This document shows positions 23,271-34,617 of a stretch of DNA of 64,000 nucleotides, piece by piece; within the stretch, counting starts at the first letter, position 1; every line of letters begins with the position of its first letter. The notes below the pieces were generated by a model, which saw nothing but the letters and a program-made list of their open reading frames with translations, ran no database searches and was not told where the DNA came from. Both the position numbers and the translations under genes were made by a program. Origin of the DNA: Phaseolus vulgaris (Eukaryota; Streptophyta; Magnoliopsida; Fabales; Fabaceae); NCBI RefSeq assembly GCF_000499845.2, contig NC_023749.2, forward strand, positions 8,352,013 to 8,416,012, read 5' to 3'.

Positions 23271-23879
23271 GGTGACAGGAACGGTTGAAATGAAAGGATG
23301 GTAGGTCAAGTGGGTTTTAGAGCGTTGGATTGTGAGAGATGGTCATTGGAAGGGTTGGTTACAATACTGCTACCACCATTCATTTATTTTTTTTGAATTT
23401 AACTTTTCTTAAATATGAGTATATTTTGAAATTTGTAAAATATTTAACATTTATACACATCATATCTATGGTAAATGTTGGGCGCACAAAATTATGAGGA
23501 ATTTTTTTAAGGAACAAAAATGCATTTTTTATAATTTTTTATTATGCTTTATCGTAATTCTTAATCAAGAATTTATTTTTAATTATAAAACACTCTATAT
23601 TTGTTAGAAGTTTGTTTTCTTCCAATAAATATATATAGACATGATTCTATTTGAAGATAGTATATTTTATATTTTGTGATGGTCAGTTAATATGATCTCT
23701 TATTAATTGGGAATGTAACTTATCATATAGGATCTATTAATTATTAATATATAAATTTAATAAAATTACCTAAAATCTTAATAAAAAAATAAATGAATAT
23801 CTACTAGAAAATCATTGGGAATGTCCTGCAAGTTTAAGAAAACCATTTGATTCAAGTTTAAGAAATTATTCTGTTTCTT
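23271..23879. other. Upstream region of the PLATZ gene, AT-rich
   Basis: No gene, and no repeat that I can name. Confidence 0.55.
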
Positions 23880-25334
23880 ATTGGGCTCCTTCACCTTACC
23901 CCTAGAAACCCACGAAAGTTTCATCCTCAGCTTCCCCTCTATAAATTCTTCAAGCTCGACCTTGACAGTGTTGTAAAATGGGCTATGCTTGTTTTACAAA
24001 ATGGTTGAGAGAACCTAGTCAGATAAGTTTTTTGATCAAATCTTGTACCTTGAAGTACTCTTCCGTAGTGTGCCACATGTTCTAATGATAACTACACCTC
24101 TTGGCCGGCTAGTGGATGGATAATTGGTTGCTAGAGGTGGAAACCACACCAACTCGTGGTTGCACGCTTCGTTCAAGATTTTGTTCCGACTTGCGTTCAA
24201 TGAAGTGTAGCTCTTAAACCTTTCGATTCGTTTTTTCTTGAAATGTTGTGCCGAGGTGGAAGGAGTTGAGGTCTTCATCATCTTTCTTCTTGCGTCAACA
24301 TTCTACTCAATGTTGATGTACTGATATGCTCGGTGATGAAGCTCGTCCATGTCGATAGAGAGATTTGCATAAAGAATGTCTAAGAATTTCCCTAAGCAAA
24401 GCCTCACTAAGAGGGCATGCATAGCCACTGTCGAATGGAGGTCAAGAATGTTCAGAGATGCCTTAGAGAAATGAGCCATATATTGTTGTAAGATTTTGTT
24501 TTCTCCTTGAACAAGGTTATAGTGAGATATCGATCTTGTAACGATGGGTTTTGCAATTAGCAAACCGAGCCAGGAATCTTTCACAAAAGTATCGAAGGAG
24601 TTTACTGAGTTCCTGGACAAATAGTTGTACCACTCTAGGGTGGCCCCCAACAATATTGTCAGAAAAAGTTTGCAGTGCACAACTATATCGCCTGAGAACA
24701 AATGGGTTTGTGTTAAATAGGCCTTGACGTGGGTCTCTGGATCCGACGTCCCGTTGTTTTTCTCCAAGCGTGGTCATTTCCATTTCTGGGATAGCCAGGT
24801 CCTCATGACGTTGGGCGTGAAAAAATGAAAGCCCCCCAAGTTAGCCTTCATAGTCTCGTTGAGTCGAGGGGTTGAAATTGCTTTAAAGGTTTGTTGATAA
24901 CCTTGAGTTTCCCTCCATGATGGCCTTGGGATTGAAATGTAAGTCTTGGAATGATGAGGCAAGGATCGTGCAATGGATGTCCTTCCCAAGTAAGAGGCTC
25001 GAAGGAAGAGATATGTTGAGATTTGACCCAAGTGGTCTGGTGGTCATTGTTCATGTGGCTAGTTACTCTAGTATTACCTAAATCTATGCTTGGTGTTGTT
25101 CTTTCTCTTCTCGATGTTGTTCTTTTAGGAACTCTATGTCTCTGTTGAGCTTGTCCTGCATCAGGCTGAGTGCTTTCCTCATTACTTTCTACATGTTCTC
25201 CTCATTTATGCGGAGGAGAACCTCAAGTTAAGCTATCAAAGTGTTGTCTAATGGAGGATGCATCTTGAGTTTGTGAAATGAGTTAGACTATTTTTCTAGC
25301 CTCTTAGGATTTGTGGATCAGGGAAAATTTTTAT

Positions 25335-25356
25335 CCAAGCCCCACAATGGGAGCCG
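25335..25356 (-). other. PBS-like site of the gypsy relic
   Basis: The minus strand reads CGGCTCCCATTGTGGGGC, matching the TGGCGCCCACCGTGGGGC-type sequence found just inside the 5' LTR of many plant Tat-like gypsy elements. The equivalent site in the second relic is at 49301-49316. Confidence 0.6.
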
Positions 25357-25560
25357 AATTTTCTTACGGAAAATGGATTAGAGAGTTTTGAGGTGGAAAA
25401 GGGAAAACTTATTTGTGGACCGAGCTTTGTAGTGTTGACAAGTAACAATGAGAGAATGGATGTAAAAGACTCCCTGATATTCAAGTCGGTAAGAATATAA
25501 GATATTTGTGAATACAAGAGAGTATGAAGAGTTGAGTTGAATAATTCTTCAAAGTTATCA

Positions 25561-25570
25561 TCTATTTATA
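25561..25570 (-). promoter_or_regulatory. LTR TATA box (gypsy relic 1)
   Basis: CTATAAATAGA on the minus strand about 205 nt upstream of the PBS. The second relic has the same motif at 49501-49511 at the same distance from its PBS, so both belong to LTR promoters. Confidence 0.5.
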
Positions 25571-25857
25571 GGTCTGCTTAAATTCAGACTGTTAAGAAGA
25601 CAATAAACAATTATTATGAGATATAAATGAATTGTATACTAGTAACCTAGAATAACTAGTAATCTATAACAATTAATAACCTATAATTGAGTTATGCTTT
25701 GATTTATGTGTCTTAAATATTATATTAAATAAGCAGTTATTTGTTTGAATGTATTTGGATGTAACTGAGGGTATGTACACTTTACTTCTTGCAATGCTTG
25801 ATTTTGACATTATCATTTTCATTAAGGGCATCGATCTTGCAACATAGGTTACCAAAT

Positions 25858-26480
25858 TGTTGACTAAGATCAGTTGTGCCCCCAACTTGGCTAGTTGACT
25901 TTTGTTTATCAGTTGTGCCACCAAGTCGACTGGTTGAAATTTTATTGATCACTCATGCCCCCAGATCGACTAGTTAATTATTTTCTTATCAGCTACACTC
26001 TCAACTCGACTGCATGAATTTTGTTGATCAACCTTGCCCCCAGATCAACTAGTTGAATTTTGTTGATGATTCGCATCCCAACATTGCTAGTTGAATTTTG
26101 TTTATTAGTCGCACCCCCAGCTTGACTGGTTGAATTGTAGCTGATTAGTCGCGTCCCCAACTCGATTGGCTGATTTTTGTTGATCAATTGTGTTCCTAGG
26201 TCGACTAGTTGATTTTTTTGATGATTCGCATCCCAACATTTCTAGTTGAATTTTGTTGATTAGTCGCACCCACAACTTGACTGGTTGAATTTTAGCTGAT
26301 CAGTTGTGCCTCCAACTCGACTGCTTGATTTTTTTGTTGATCAATTGTGTCCCTAGGTCGACTTGTTGAATTTTCCTAATCAATCGCGCCCCAACTTGGC
26401 TAGTTGAATTTTGCTGATTAGTCGTGTGCTCAACTTGACTAGTTGAATTTTGATGATAAGACACGCTCCCATATTAGCTG
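25858..26480. repeat. ~43-bp minisatellite with a ~165-bp higher-order period
   Basis: About 14 diverged units of the form GACTAGTTGAATTTTGTTGATCAGTCGCGCCCCCAACT (split here by motif: TAGTTGAATTTTG, TTGATYAGTYG, CCCCCAACTYGACT). A four-unit block starting GATGATTCGCATCCCAACATT recurs at about 26066 and 26220. It lies on the LTR side of the gypsy relic. Confidence 0.85.
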
Positions 26481-26974
26481 GTGATTTTATTACCTAATTG
26501 GTGAACTTGTAAGATATTTTAAATCAAGGCAAGCGATAAGGAAGAACAAGGCCTTAAATCAATTATGCACAACTACATATTATAGACCCTAGTCAGTGTT
26601 TTGTTATCCTGTGAATCTTAACTATTATTGTATAATCTTTAAAGTTTATATTTTCCGTAACTGATTTCAAGTACCACTAGTAGATATCCATTTATTTTTA
26701 GCTAAGATTTTGAGTAGTTTTATTGAATCTCTTTGTTAATAATTAATATGTTACATAACCGAATTAGATAATTTACATTCCCTATTAATAGGGGATCATA
26801 CCAACTACTGATACATAACCCTCAACTTCAAGCTGGATAGATGAGGCGAAGAGGTTTATCTAGCGAAAAGCCAAAAAAAAAATTACGATGTAAGTTGTGT
26901 CTAATCGGTTTATGCCCTTGTTCTTCCTTTTCATTTTGCCCCGATTTAAATTACCTTACAAGTTTATGAATAAA
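26481..26974. other. Spacer between the two minisatellite blocks
   Basis: No gene. AT-rich sequence between oppositely oriented repeat blocks; probably LTR interior. Confidence 0.5.
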
Positions 26975-27195
26975 GTAATAAAATCACTTGTCAAGTTAGG
27001 GGCACAGTTGATCAGCAAAAAATAATAAGTCAATATGAGGATGCGACTAATCAACAAAAATCCAACCATTGATCTGAGGGTGTGTTGATCAACATAAATT
27101 CGACTAATCATCCTGGGAGTGCGACTTGTCAACAAAAATTCAACCACCCAACCTAAGGGCACGATTCATCAGCAAAATTCAACAAATCGAGTTGG
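26975..27195. repeat. Minisatellite block in inverted orientation
   Basis: Reads as the reverse complement of the 25858-26480 unit: AGTTAGGGGCACAGTTGATCA, GACTAATCAACAAAAATCCAA and so on, about five units. Confidence 0.75.
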
Positions 27196-27611
27196 GATTT
27201 GTTTTAATTTGTTTTCTTCTACATAATAATTGTATAATTTATATGCTTGAAACTAGTTAGATATATTTCATATGCCTTAGTGTAGTGTTGTTTTGTCTTT
27301 TTAATAAAATTCTTTTTTACTTTGAAAAAGCATGTACATGTCCTTGTATTTATCTCCTCATGGTTGTGTATGCGTATACCTCCAATCAACAAAGGTAATT
27401 AAATTGCAGGCCCTAAGATATATAAAGATGAAGCATGCAACCCCGTGGGTGTAATTTTCATTAAATGACGCACATGAATATACATTATGGATCTGTTGTT
27501 AGCGAAAAAAGTTAAGGTGAAAATAGAAAACCCTTTGAAAATGATGAAACAAAGCAGAGAGGAGGCAAGAAAGACAATACTCCTTCTACTTTTAAATCCA
27601 AACTATTAATG
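27196..27611. other. Intergenic DNA before the C2-gene duplication
   Basis: No gene seen. It precedes the left boundary of the duplicated block. Confidence 0.55.
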
Positions 27612-27699
27612 TCGTCCATTATAACATAAATCAATTCACTTCACCCGCCAAGGTCATGCATGCATTAGTTTATCTTGTAATTCCTTAAATTTGTTAGCA

Positions 27700-28857
27700 T
27701 CAAATATAAGATTCATCATAGGTGAGTTCAGAGGCTAGAGTAACATGCGCCTTTCTACCACCACCCTTGTACCTCTTCTTTCGACTTCTATTACCCCCAC
27801 CACAAGTTATCGAAAACTCACACCCCATTGCTGTCCCAAAACACGAAAATAGCCCTCCATTCGCACCACTCCGTCGTTGGTTCTGCCCTTTCCCCTTTGG
27901 AACATTATGCTTCCCTGTCTTCTCATTCTGTCCTAGATGATCATAAACCGCCACCCCACCACGCTCCATCGATCGCCACTGATCAATCTTCGTATTCAGT
28001 TCTTCCGGCCCCTTCTCCTTCCCCGGCCACCCTTCAAAAACCAAGTTCCCTGTCTTCTGCGGTGCCATCATCGGAAACGGGTACAACCCCTTAGCTATTG
28101 CCGTCGCCACAACTGATGGTGAGGGCCCCACATCTGAACACAACGACCCATTCAAGTTCATAATCATCCCTTTCTTCGTTGTCGGCATCCCAAGCTCAGA
28201 ACCTTGACAATCTTCGTTATCTTCGTAACCCTTCGGATAATTTTTGTACGTGTAGTCGTTTATGGTGGAGTCGTTCTTCTCGCTCGCGGAGCGCTGTAGC
28301 GTTAAGAGCTTGCACTTGGCACTGTTAAATTCGTTCGACGGCGTTTGGTTCGGCATTGGTTTCTGTTTCTTAGGGTCAGCGTCCCAATCCCCAACGGTGG
28401 AGGATCCGAGCTCTGAATACATCGGCATGCTCCTCCGCGTGGGGTCAACGAGGTTGACTCCAATGTTGAGAATCCCTTGGGGATGACCCGAGGGGCGACG
28501 AACTTGCAATGCGATGAAGCGAATCTTGGATGTACGATTAATGGAACGTGGCAAGAGGTTGGAGAGTAGAACACCAACGGTGCCGACGAGAATGTCGCGT
28601 AGCCATGTGGAGGCGTAGATTTCGATCATGACAACGGAGTCGTCAGCATAGAGGAAGTCTTCATCGATACGAAACACGAATTTCTCATTCCATGTGGGGT
28701 TGTTGTGGCCATCAGGGTGTATTTGGGTTGTGAGTTTGCGTTCAGGGTCAAGCCATGCAACTGCATAGGCTTTGATGGATTTGGAAACAGGTGCAAGGTC
28801 TTGTGCAGATATAATGTTGACTTCCAGAAGCTGGAATGGGGAACCTAACATAGACAT
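27700..28857 (-). CDS. C2-domain protein (SRC2/CaLB-like), copy 1
   Basis: Intronless, 385 aa. The start is the ATG at 28857 (MSMLGSPFQLLEV). The open frame extends 26 codons further up, but only to a GTG, and no upstream ATG occurs in the leader. An N-terminal C2 domain (about 8-135) has LLEVNIISAQDLAPVSKSIKAYAVAWLDPERK, then NPTWNEKFVF and GILNIGVNLVDP (motifs listed separately). Some Asp positions of the calcium loops are present (D20, D37), but full calcium binding cannot be judged. The remaining ~245 residues are low-complexity, with a Cys/Gly-rich patch (LFSCFGTAMGCEFSITCGGG) and a basic stretch near the end. Known of the family: such small plant C2 proteins bind membranes and appear in stress and defence signalling. 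The exact role is unknown. Confidence 0.85.
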   Translation of the reverse strand: MSMLGSPFQLLEVNIISAQDLAPVSKSIKAYAVAWLDPERKLTTQIHPDGHNNPTWNEKFVFRIDEDFLYADDSVVMIEIYASTWLRDILVGTVGVLLSNLLPRSINRTSKIRFIALQVRRPSGHPQGILNIGVNLVDPTRRSMPMYSELGSSTVGDWDADPKKQKPMPNQTPSNEFNSAKCKLLTLQRSASEKNDSTINDYTYKNYPKGYEDNEDCQGSELGMPTTKKGMIMNLNGSLCSDVGPSPSVVATAIAKGLYPFPMMAPQKTGNLVFEGWPGKEKGPEELNTKIDQWRSMERGGVAVYDHLGQNEKTGKHNVPKGKGQNQRRSGANGGLFSCFGTAMGCEFSITCGGGNRSRKKRYKGGGRKAHVTLASELTYDESYI

Positions 28858-29036
28858 TGTTCTTGTGTTGGGAAATGAAAACAATAGTCGTGAAGGCGTG
28901 ACGGTTGATGGTGGGGGAGTTAGTTCTCCCCTCACCTCAACGTCAGATCAAACCTCGGTTCTTTCTCTTTGATGATGAACAAAAGATGACTTTGATTCCT
29001 TGAATTGGAATGGAAAGCATAAGACCTCTATTAAGC

Positions 29037-29045
29037 ATTTATATG
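29037..29045 (-). promoter_or_regulatory. Probable TATA box of C2 gene copy 1
   Basis: CATATAAAT on the minus strand about 185 nt upstream of the ATG; preserved at the equivalent place in copy 2 (33157-33165). Confidence 0.45.
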
Positions 29046-29049
29046 TGGA

Positions 29050-29947
29050 AGGTGACCAAGTCCCAGGATTCTGTCTGTTGAGACACATTCGTTGTAAGCA
29101 CTTGACAAGAGTTGTGTTTCTACCAAGAATAAAATGTACAAAATATATGGGTTGGGAAAACTAATAATGAGGCAAACCCTTTAGGTTTATTTACCTGTAT
29201 AATATCTATAATTATTCTTTATATTATTATTAATAATAATATTCTATTTTAAGATACTCCATTCATTATATTTTATATGTTTTTCAACACAAAATGTTCT
29301 TCTTTATCTTTCTTTTCAAAATTTCAATAAATATTTATCATATTTATCCTATTATACCTTTATCTATTTTAATTTTTTTTTAAATAATTTACATATATGT
29401 TTACTGTGTTAGAGGAAGAGAGAGGATATTATGTGTGAAATACAATAAAAAAATCACACAACTACTATACATAAAGAGATTTTCCTCTTTAACTACTCTC
29501 AATTTTTTTACTATTTTATCCTTATATTAATATTTAATTTTATTATTGTATTATGAGCATCGCGTCATTTTCTATTTTTTCTAAAACATATTAAAACAGT
29601 TATCAAAAACAATTTTGAATGTAGAGCGGTTTTTTTTTTAATTTAATTTTCTGAAATATATCTCAATTTCTTCAATTTTTCACGGACGGTTGTTGTTTTC
29701 CAATTTGAATTTTTGAATTTTTGGGATTTTATCACCGTTTTTTCTCTCTTCGTCCTTTCTCACTTTATATCTACTTCCTCAAATATCTTGAAACCCAATA
29801 ACATGTCTCACATGCTCTCTCTGTCTCTCATGCTCTTTGTGTCTCTCAGCTTAGTGCACTTAATCACGATTATATATTTATTGTAATTTTAATTTATTTT
29901 ATCTACACTTTAAAAGAGTTAATACTTGTACAGGTAGGTACCAATTT
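29050..29947. other. Upstream region of C2 gene copy 1
   Basis: AT-rich, no gene. Contains CT-rich short repeats (CTCTCTGTCTCTCATGCTC near 29815) and ends at the LINE junction. Confidence 0.6.
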
Positions 29948-31160
29948 ACATGTGAGGATCCAAATGAATTTTCTTTGGGGGTGGGGGTGTAACGGGAGAA
30001 AGATCGTGTGGGTTTCCTGGAATAAGGTTTGCAAGTCTCGTGAGGCCGAAGGTCTCAGGATTCTAGACTTAAAGGCGTTCAACACGACGTTATTAGGAAA
30101 ATGGATTGGCATTTGGGGATGGATAAGGGGGGTTCGTGGAAGGAGGTTTTGGATTCTAAATATGGTGGCTGAAGAATTTTTCGAGAAGGTTCAAATAATA
30201 GTAAGGTTTCTCTCTGGTAGAAAGAATTATAAGAGATGTGGAGTTTGGAGGGTTAGGGGAGGAGTTTTGAAGACGCTATCACGTGGAAGATTGGCAATGG
30301 AGAGGGAATTTCTTTTTTGTGTGGATAATTGGGCAGGGTGTGGGGTGTTAAAGAATGTTTACCCAAGACTCTTCTCCCTGAGCTCTCTCAAAGACGCTAA
30401 GGTGTCAAAGCTTGGGGTTTGGAGTAATGGTGTTTGGGAATGGAAGGTAGCTTGGAGAAGGAGGCTCTTCGATTGGGAAAAGTCTTTGGAGAACCTTTTT
30501 GTCCAGGCTTTTCAAGAGCGATGTCCTATTTTGGAAGAGAAGATAGGTGGGTTTGGAAGGATGGGGAGTTCCCAAAGTATACGGTTACTTCGGCTTATAA
30601 TTGTTTAAGAAGGTCTGTTGAAGAAGAGAATATATCAGTCTACAACAAATTTTGGAGGTCTAAAGCCTCTCTGTTGGCGTTTGTCTATGCTTGGAGGGTG
30701 TTGGAAAATAAGATTGCCACTAGGGTCAATTTAGAAAAGCGGGGGATCACGGTTGAAAGTCTCTTGTTTTGTTTTTGTGGGGTGGAGGAGGAGTCTTGTC
30801 ACCACTTGTTTTTTGAGTGTAGAATAGTTTGGAAAATATGGAGTCAGTGTTTTGCTTGGCTTGAAGTGTCGTTTGTGTCTCATAACGAACTAATTCTAAA
30901 CTTTCATCAGTTTAGGATGTGGAACGCTTCAGCCACGGTGAATGAAGTTTGAGGAACGATCTGGATTACAGTAGTTAGCGAGATTTGGAAGCACAAGAAC
31001 AACGTTATTTTCAATGGGAGAGTGGTCTATAATGTGGAAATGTTTGTCGTGGTTCAGTTAAAGGTATGGTCATGGCTAATTTCCAAGTTGAATTCTACTT
31101 TGTCCTCTTATTATGATTGGTGTCTCGACCATTTGGTTTGCATGAGGATGGTTTGATCTT
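29948..31160 (+). mobile_element. 5'-truncated LINE (non-LTR retrotransposon), C-terminal ORF2 fragment
   Basis: Frames 29952-30608 and 30434-30952 overlap through a frameshift. Together with 30953-31156 they encode the end of a LINE ORF2: MNFLWGW...KIVWVSWNKVC, LLGKWIGIW, the zf-RVT region (YTVTSAYNCLRR..., FWRSKASLLAFVYAWRVL, CFCGVEEESCHHLFFEC), then IWKHKNNVIFNG and DWCLDHLVCMRMV followed by a stop. The polymerase core is absent, as usual for a 5'-truncated insertion. It lies upstream of C2 gene copy 1. Confidence 0.85.
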
Positions 31161-31477
31161 TCAGTCTTGATGGGTAGTTTTTGTGGGTGGTGCCTGAGGT
31201 TGAGATTTTTTTTCTCAGATATCACTATTTCCACTTTTATTTCCTCATTTAGTAGTAACATTTTGTTTTTATTTTCCTATCTAACACTCTTTTGTTTTTA
31301 TTTCTCTATCTAGCACCATTTCAAAAGTAAAAAAATTAAAAATTAAAAAGAATTGAGAAATTTTATTTATTTCTGTTTTTCTTTCTATTTTAATTGTTGT
31401 TTTTTTTTTTTCTATATTTATTTATTTTTGTATTTTTTTCTTCTCATTTTTAAGCATCAAGTGTAGCATTTGCATTA
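31161..31477. other. Spacer between LINE end and the palindromic element
   Basis: T-rich; contains a short direct duplication (TTTTGTTTTTATTT..CTATCTA twice, 31261-31315). No gene. Confidence 0.6.
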
Positions 31478-31728
31478 GTTTTTTTAGTGAATTTAAATAT
31501 TTATAAAATTAAAATAAAATAAAATTTGAAAATTAAAAATTAAATATATAAAAATTTATGTAGAAATATCAATACAAAGAGAATGAATTAAAATATTGTA
31601 TTGGTATTTTGATGTAAGTAAATATTATGGATAAAATAAATGTAAAATTGTAACATTATTTTGCTTTTTTGTATTTTTATAGTAAATTTAAATTGTGGAG
31701 AATAAATTATAATACATTTGTAAATATA
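31478..31728 (+). repeat. Palindrome left outer arm
   Basis: Starts GTGAATTTAAATATTTATAA and ends AATACATTTGTAAATATAAT. The reverse complement is found at 38490-38775. The C2-gene block begins immediately after it. Confidence 0.85.
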
Positions 31729-31819
31729 ATCGTCCATTACAACATAAATCAATTTACTTCACCCGCGACAAGGTCATGCATGCATTAGTTTATCTTGTAA
31801 TTCCTTAAATTTGTTAGCA

Positions 31820-32977
31820 TCAAATATAAGATTCATCGTAGGTGAGTTCAGACGCTAGACTAACATGAGCCTTTCTACCACCACCCTCATACCTCTTCTT
31901 TCGACTTCTATTACCCCCACCACAAGTTATCGAAAACTCACACCCCATCGCTGTCCCAAAACACGAAAATAGTCCTCCATTCGCACCACCCCGTCGTTGG
32001 TTCTGCCCTTTCCCCTTCAGAACATTATGCTTTCCCGTTTTCTCATTTTGTCCTAGATGATCATAAACCGCCACCCCACCACGCTCCATCGATCGCCACC
32101 GATCAATCTTCGTATTCAACTCTTCCGGACCCTTCTCCTTACCCGGCCACCCTTCAAAAACCAAGTTCCCTGTCTTCCGCGGTGCCATCATCGGAAATGG
32201 GTACAACCCCTTAGCTATTGCCGTCGCCACAACTGATGGCGAGGGCCCCACATCCGAACACAACGACCCATTCAAGTTCATCACCATCCCTTTCTTCGTT
32301 GTCGGCATCCCAAGCTCAGAACCCTGACAATCTTCATTATCTTCGTAACCCTTCGGGTAATTGTTGTATGTGTAGTCGTTTATGGTGGAGTCGTTCTTCT
32401 CGCTCGCGGAGCGCTGTAGCGTTAAGAGCTTGCAATTGGCACTGTTGAATTCGTTCGACGGCGTTTGGTTCGACATTGGTTTCTGTTTCTTAGGGTCCGC
32501 GTCCCAATCCCCGACGGTGGAGGATCCGAGCTCTGAATACATCGGCATGCTCCTCCGCGTGGGGTCAACGAGGTTGACTCCAATGTTGAGAATCCCTTGG
32601 GGATGACCCGAGGGGCGACGAACTTGCAATGCGATGAAGCGAATCTTGGATGTACGATTAATGGAACGTGGCAAGAGGTTGGAGAGTAGAACACCAACGG
32701 TGCCGACGAGAATGTCGCGTAGCCATGTGGAGGCGTAGATTTCGATCATGACAACGGAGTCGTCAGCATAGAGAAAGTCTTCATCGATACGAAACACGAA
32801 TTTCTCATTCCATGTGGGGTTGTTGTGGCCATCAGGGTCTATTTGGGTTGTGAGTTTGCGTTCAGGGTCAAGCCATGCAACTGCATAGGCTTTGATGGAT
32901 TTGGAAACAGGTGCAAGGTCTTGTGCAGATATAATGTTGACTTCCAGAAGCTGGAATGGGGAACCTAACATAGACAT
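31820..32977 (-). CDS. C2-domain protein (SRC2/CaLB-like), copy 2
   Basis: Intronless, 385 aa, intact, same start choice as copy 1. It differs at 11 residues: one in the C2 domain (His47 to Asp) and ten in the low-complexity tail (for example P/S, K/N, Q/R, P/L, K/E). The reading frame is preserved and the promoter TATA is retained, so it may be expressed. Its location inside one arm of a palindromic element is unusual. Confidence 0.83.
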   Translation of the reverse strand: MSMLGSPFQLLEVNIISAQDLAPVSKSIKAYAVAWLDPERKLTTQIDPDGHNNPTWNEKFVFRIDEDFLYADDSVVMIEIYASTWLRDILVGTVGVLLSNLLPRSINRTSKIRFIALQVRRPSGHPQGILNIGVNLVDPTRRSMPMYSELGSSTVGDWDADPKKQKPMSNQTPSNEFNSANCKLLTLQRSASEKNDSTINDYTYNNYPKGYEDNEDCQGSELGMPTTKKGMVMNLNGSLCSDVGPSPSVVATAIAKGLYPFPMMAPRKTGNLVFEGWPGKEKGPEELNTKIDRWRSMERGGVAVYDHLGQNEKTGKHNVLKGKGQNQRRGGANGGLFSCFGTAMGCEFSITCGGGNRSRKKRYEGGGRKAHVSLASELTYDESYI

Positions 32978-33156
32978 TGTTCTTGTGCTGGGGAATGAAA
33001 ACAATAGTTGTGAAGGCGTGACGGTTGATGGTGGGGGAGTTAGTTCTCCCCTCACCTCAACGTCAGATCAAACCCCGGTTCTTTCTCTTCAATGATGAAC
33101 AAAAGATGACTTTGATTCCTTGAATTGGATGGGAAAGTATGAAAACTCTATTAAGC

Positions 33157-33165
33157 ATTTATATG
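33157..33165 (-). promoter_or_regulatory. Probable TATA box of C2 gene copy 2
   Basis: CATATAAAT on the minus strand, same position as in copy 1. Confidence 0.42.
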
Positions 33166-33967
33166 TGGAAGGTGACCAAGTCCCAGGATTATGTCTGTTG
33201 AGACACATTCGTTGTAAGCACTTGACAAGAGTTGTGTTTCTACCAACAATAGAATGTACAAAATATATGGGCTGGGGAAACTAATAATGAGGCAAACCCT
33301 TTAGGTTTAATTACCTGTGTAATATCTATAATTATTCTTTATCTATCTTTCTTTTCAAAATTTAAATAAATGTTTATCATATTTATCCTATTATACCTTT
33401 ATCTGTTTGTAAATTTTTTAAATAATTTACATATATGTTTACTGTGTTAGAGGAAGAGAGAGGATATTAGGTGTGAAATACAATAAAAAATCATACAACT
33501 ACTTTATCTATATCTATATATAAAAAGATTTCTCTCTTTAATTACTCTCAATTTTTTTCTTATTTTATTCTTATATTAATATTTAATTTTATTATTGTAT
33601 TATGAGCATTGCGTCATTTCTTGTTTTTTATAAAACATATTAAAACGGTTATCAAAAGCAGTTTTGAATGTAGAACATTTTTTTTTAATTCAATTTTCTC
33701 AAATATATCTTCATTTTTTCAATTTTTCACAGACAGTTGTTGCTTTCTAATTTGAATTTTAGAATTTTATCACTGTTTTTTCTCTCTTTGTCATTTCTCA
33801 CTTTATCTCTGCTTTCTCAAATCTCTTGAAACTCAATAAAATGACTCTCTCTATCTCTCATGATCTTTGTGACTCTCATCTTAGTGCACTTAATCATGAT
33901 TATATATTTATTGCAATTTTAATTTATTTTATCTACACTTTAAAAGAGTTAATACTTGTACAGGTAG

Positions 33968-34617
33968 GTACCAAATTACATGTGGAATCCAAAGGAATTT
34001 TCTTTAGGGGCGGGGGTGTGACGGGAGAAAGATTGTTTGGGTTTCATGAAATAAGGTTTGCAAGTCTCGTGAGGTCGGGGTCTCGGGATTCTAGACTTAA
34101 AGGCGTTCAACACGATGTTATTAGGGAAATGGATTTGGCGTTTGGGGATGGATAAGGGGGATTTGTGGAAGGAGGTTTTGGATTCTAAATATGGTGGCAG
34201 GAGAAGTTTTTGAGAAGGTTCAAATAATAGTAGGGTTTCTCTCTAGTGGAAAGACTTAAAGGAGGTGTGAAGTTTGGAGGGTTAGGGGAGGAGTTTTGAA
34301 GACGTTATCACGTGAAAGATTGGCAATGGAGAGGGAATTTCTTTTTGTGTGGATAATTGGGCAGGGTGTGGGGCGTTAAAGTGTGTTTACCCAAGACTCT
34401 TCTCTCTGAGCTCTCTCAAAGACGCTAAGGTGTCAAAGCTTGGGGTTTGGAGTAACGGTGTTTGGAAATGGAAGGTAGCTTGGAGACGGAGGCTCTGCGA
34501 TTGGGAAAAGTCTTTGGAGAACCTTTTTGTCCAGGTTTTTCAAGAGCGATGTCCTATTTTTGAAGAGGAAGATAGGTGGGTTTGGAAAGAGTATACGGTT
34601 AATTCGACTTATAATGT
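33968..34617 (+). mobile_element. LINE fragment duplicated with C2 gene copy 2
   Basis: Matches 29948-30606 (NFLW..., VDNWAGCGALKCVYPRLFSLSSLKDAKVSK split by motif: DNWAGCG, VYPRLFSLSS, WKVAWRRRLCDWEKS). It has extra frameshifts and ends abruptly at the palindrome junction, so it was copied together with the gene and is not a separate insertion. Confidence 0.85.

Larger units (their letters stand above)
23880..25600 (-). mobile_element. Decayed Ty3/gypsy retrotransposon: gag, PBS and LTR edge
   Basis: On the minus strand, broken frames (24774-25054, 24303-24767, 24036-24281) carry a retrotransposon gag domain of the type DPETHVKAYLTQ...LEWYNYLSRNSVNSFDTF...HSTVAMHALLVRL...MDELHHRAYQYINIE. 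No protease or polymerase follows; the element ends in gag. Upstream in its own direction are a PBS-like site and an LTR TATA box, so this is the 5' part of an element. It is related to the relic at 47.9-49.5 kb. Confidence 0.75.
27612..30606. repeat. Segmental duplication, unit 1 (probable source)
   Basis: Matches 31731-34618 in the same orientation, offset 4,120 bp over the gene. It includes the whole C2 gene, its promoter and the start of a LINE fragment. Unit 2 lacks about 90 bp that are present here near 29222-29310. In unit 1 the LINE continues past the boundary to its natural 3' end, so unit 1 looks like the source. Confidence 0.92.

Noticed and set aside
25858..26480. CRISPR-like array
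   Set aside because: Units are contiguous and diverged with no unique spacers, and the context is a plant retrotransposon: a minisatellite.
28858..28935. 26-residue N-terminal extension of the C2 protein (also 32978-33055)
   Set aside because: It would need a GTG start; the first ATG of the leader is the MSMLG one.
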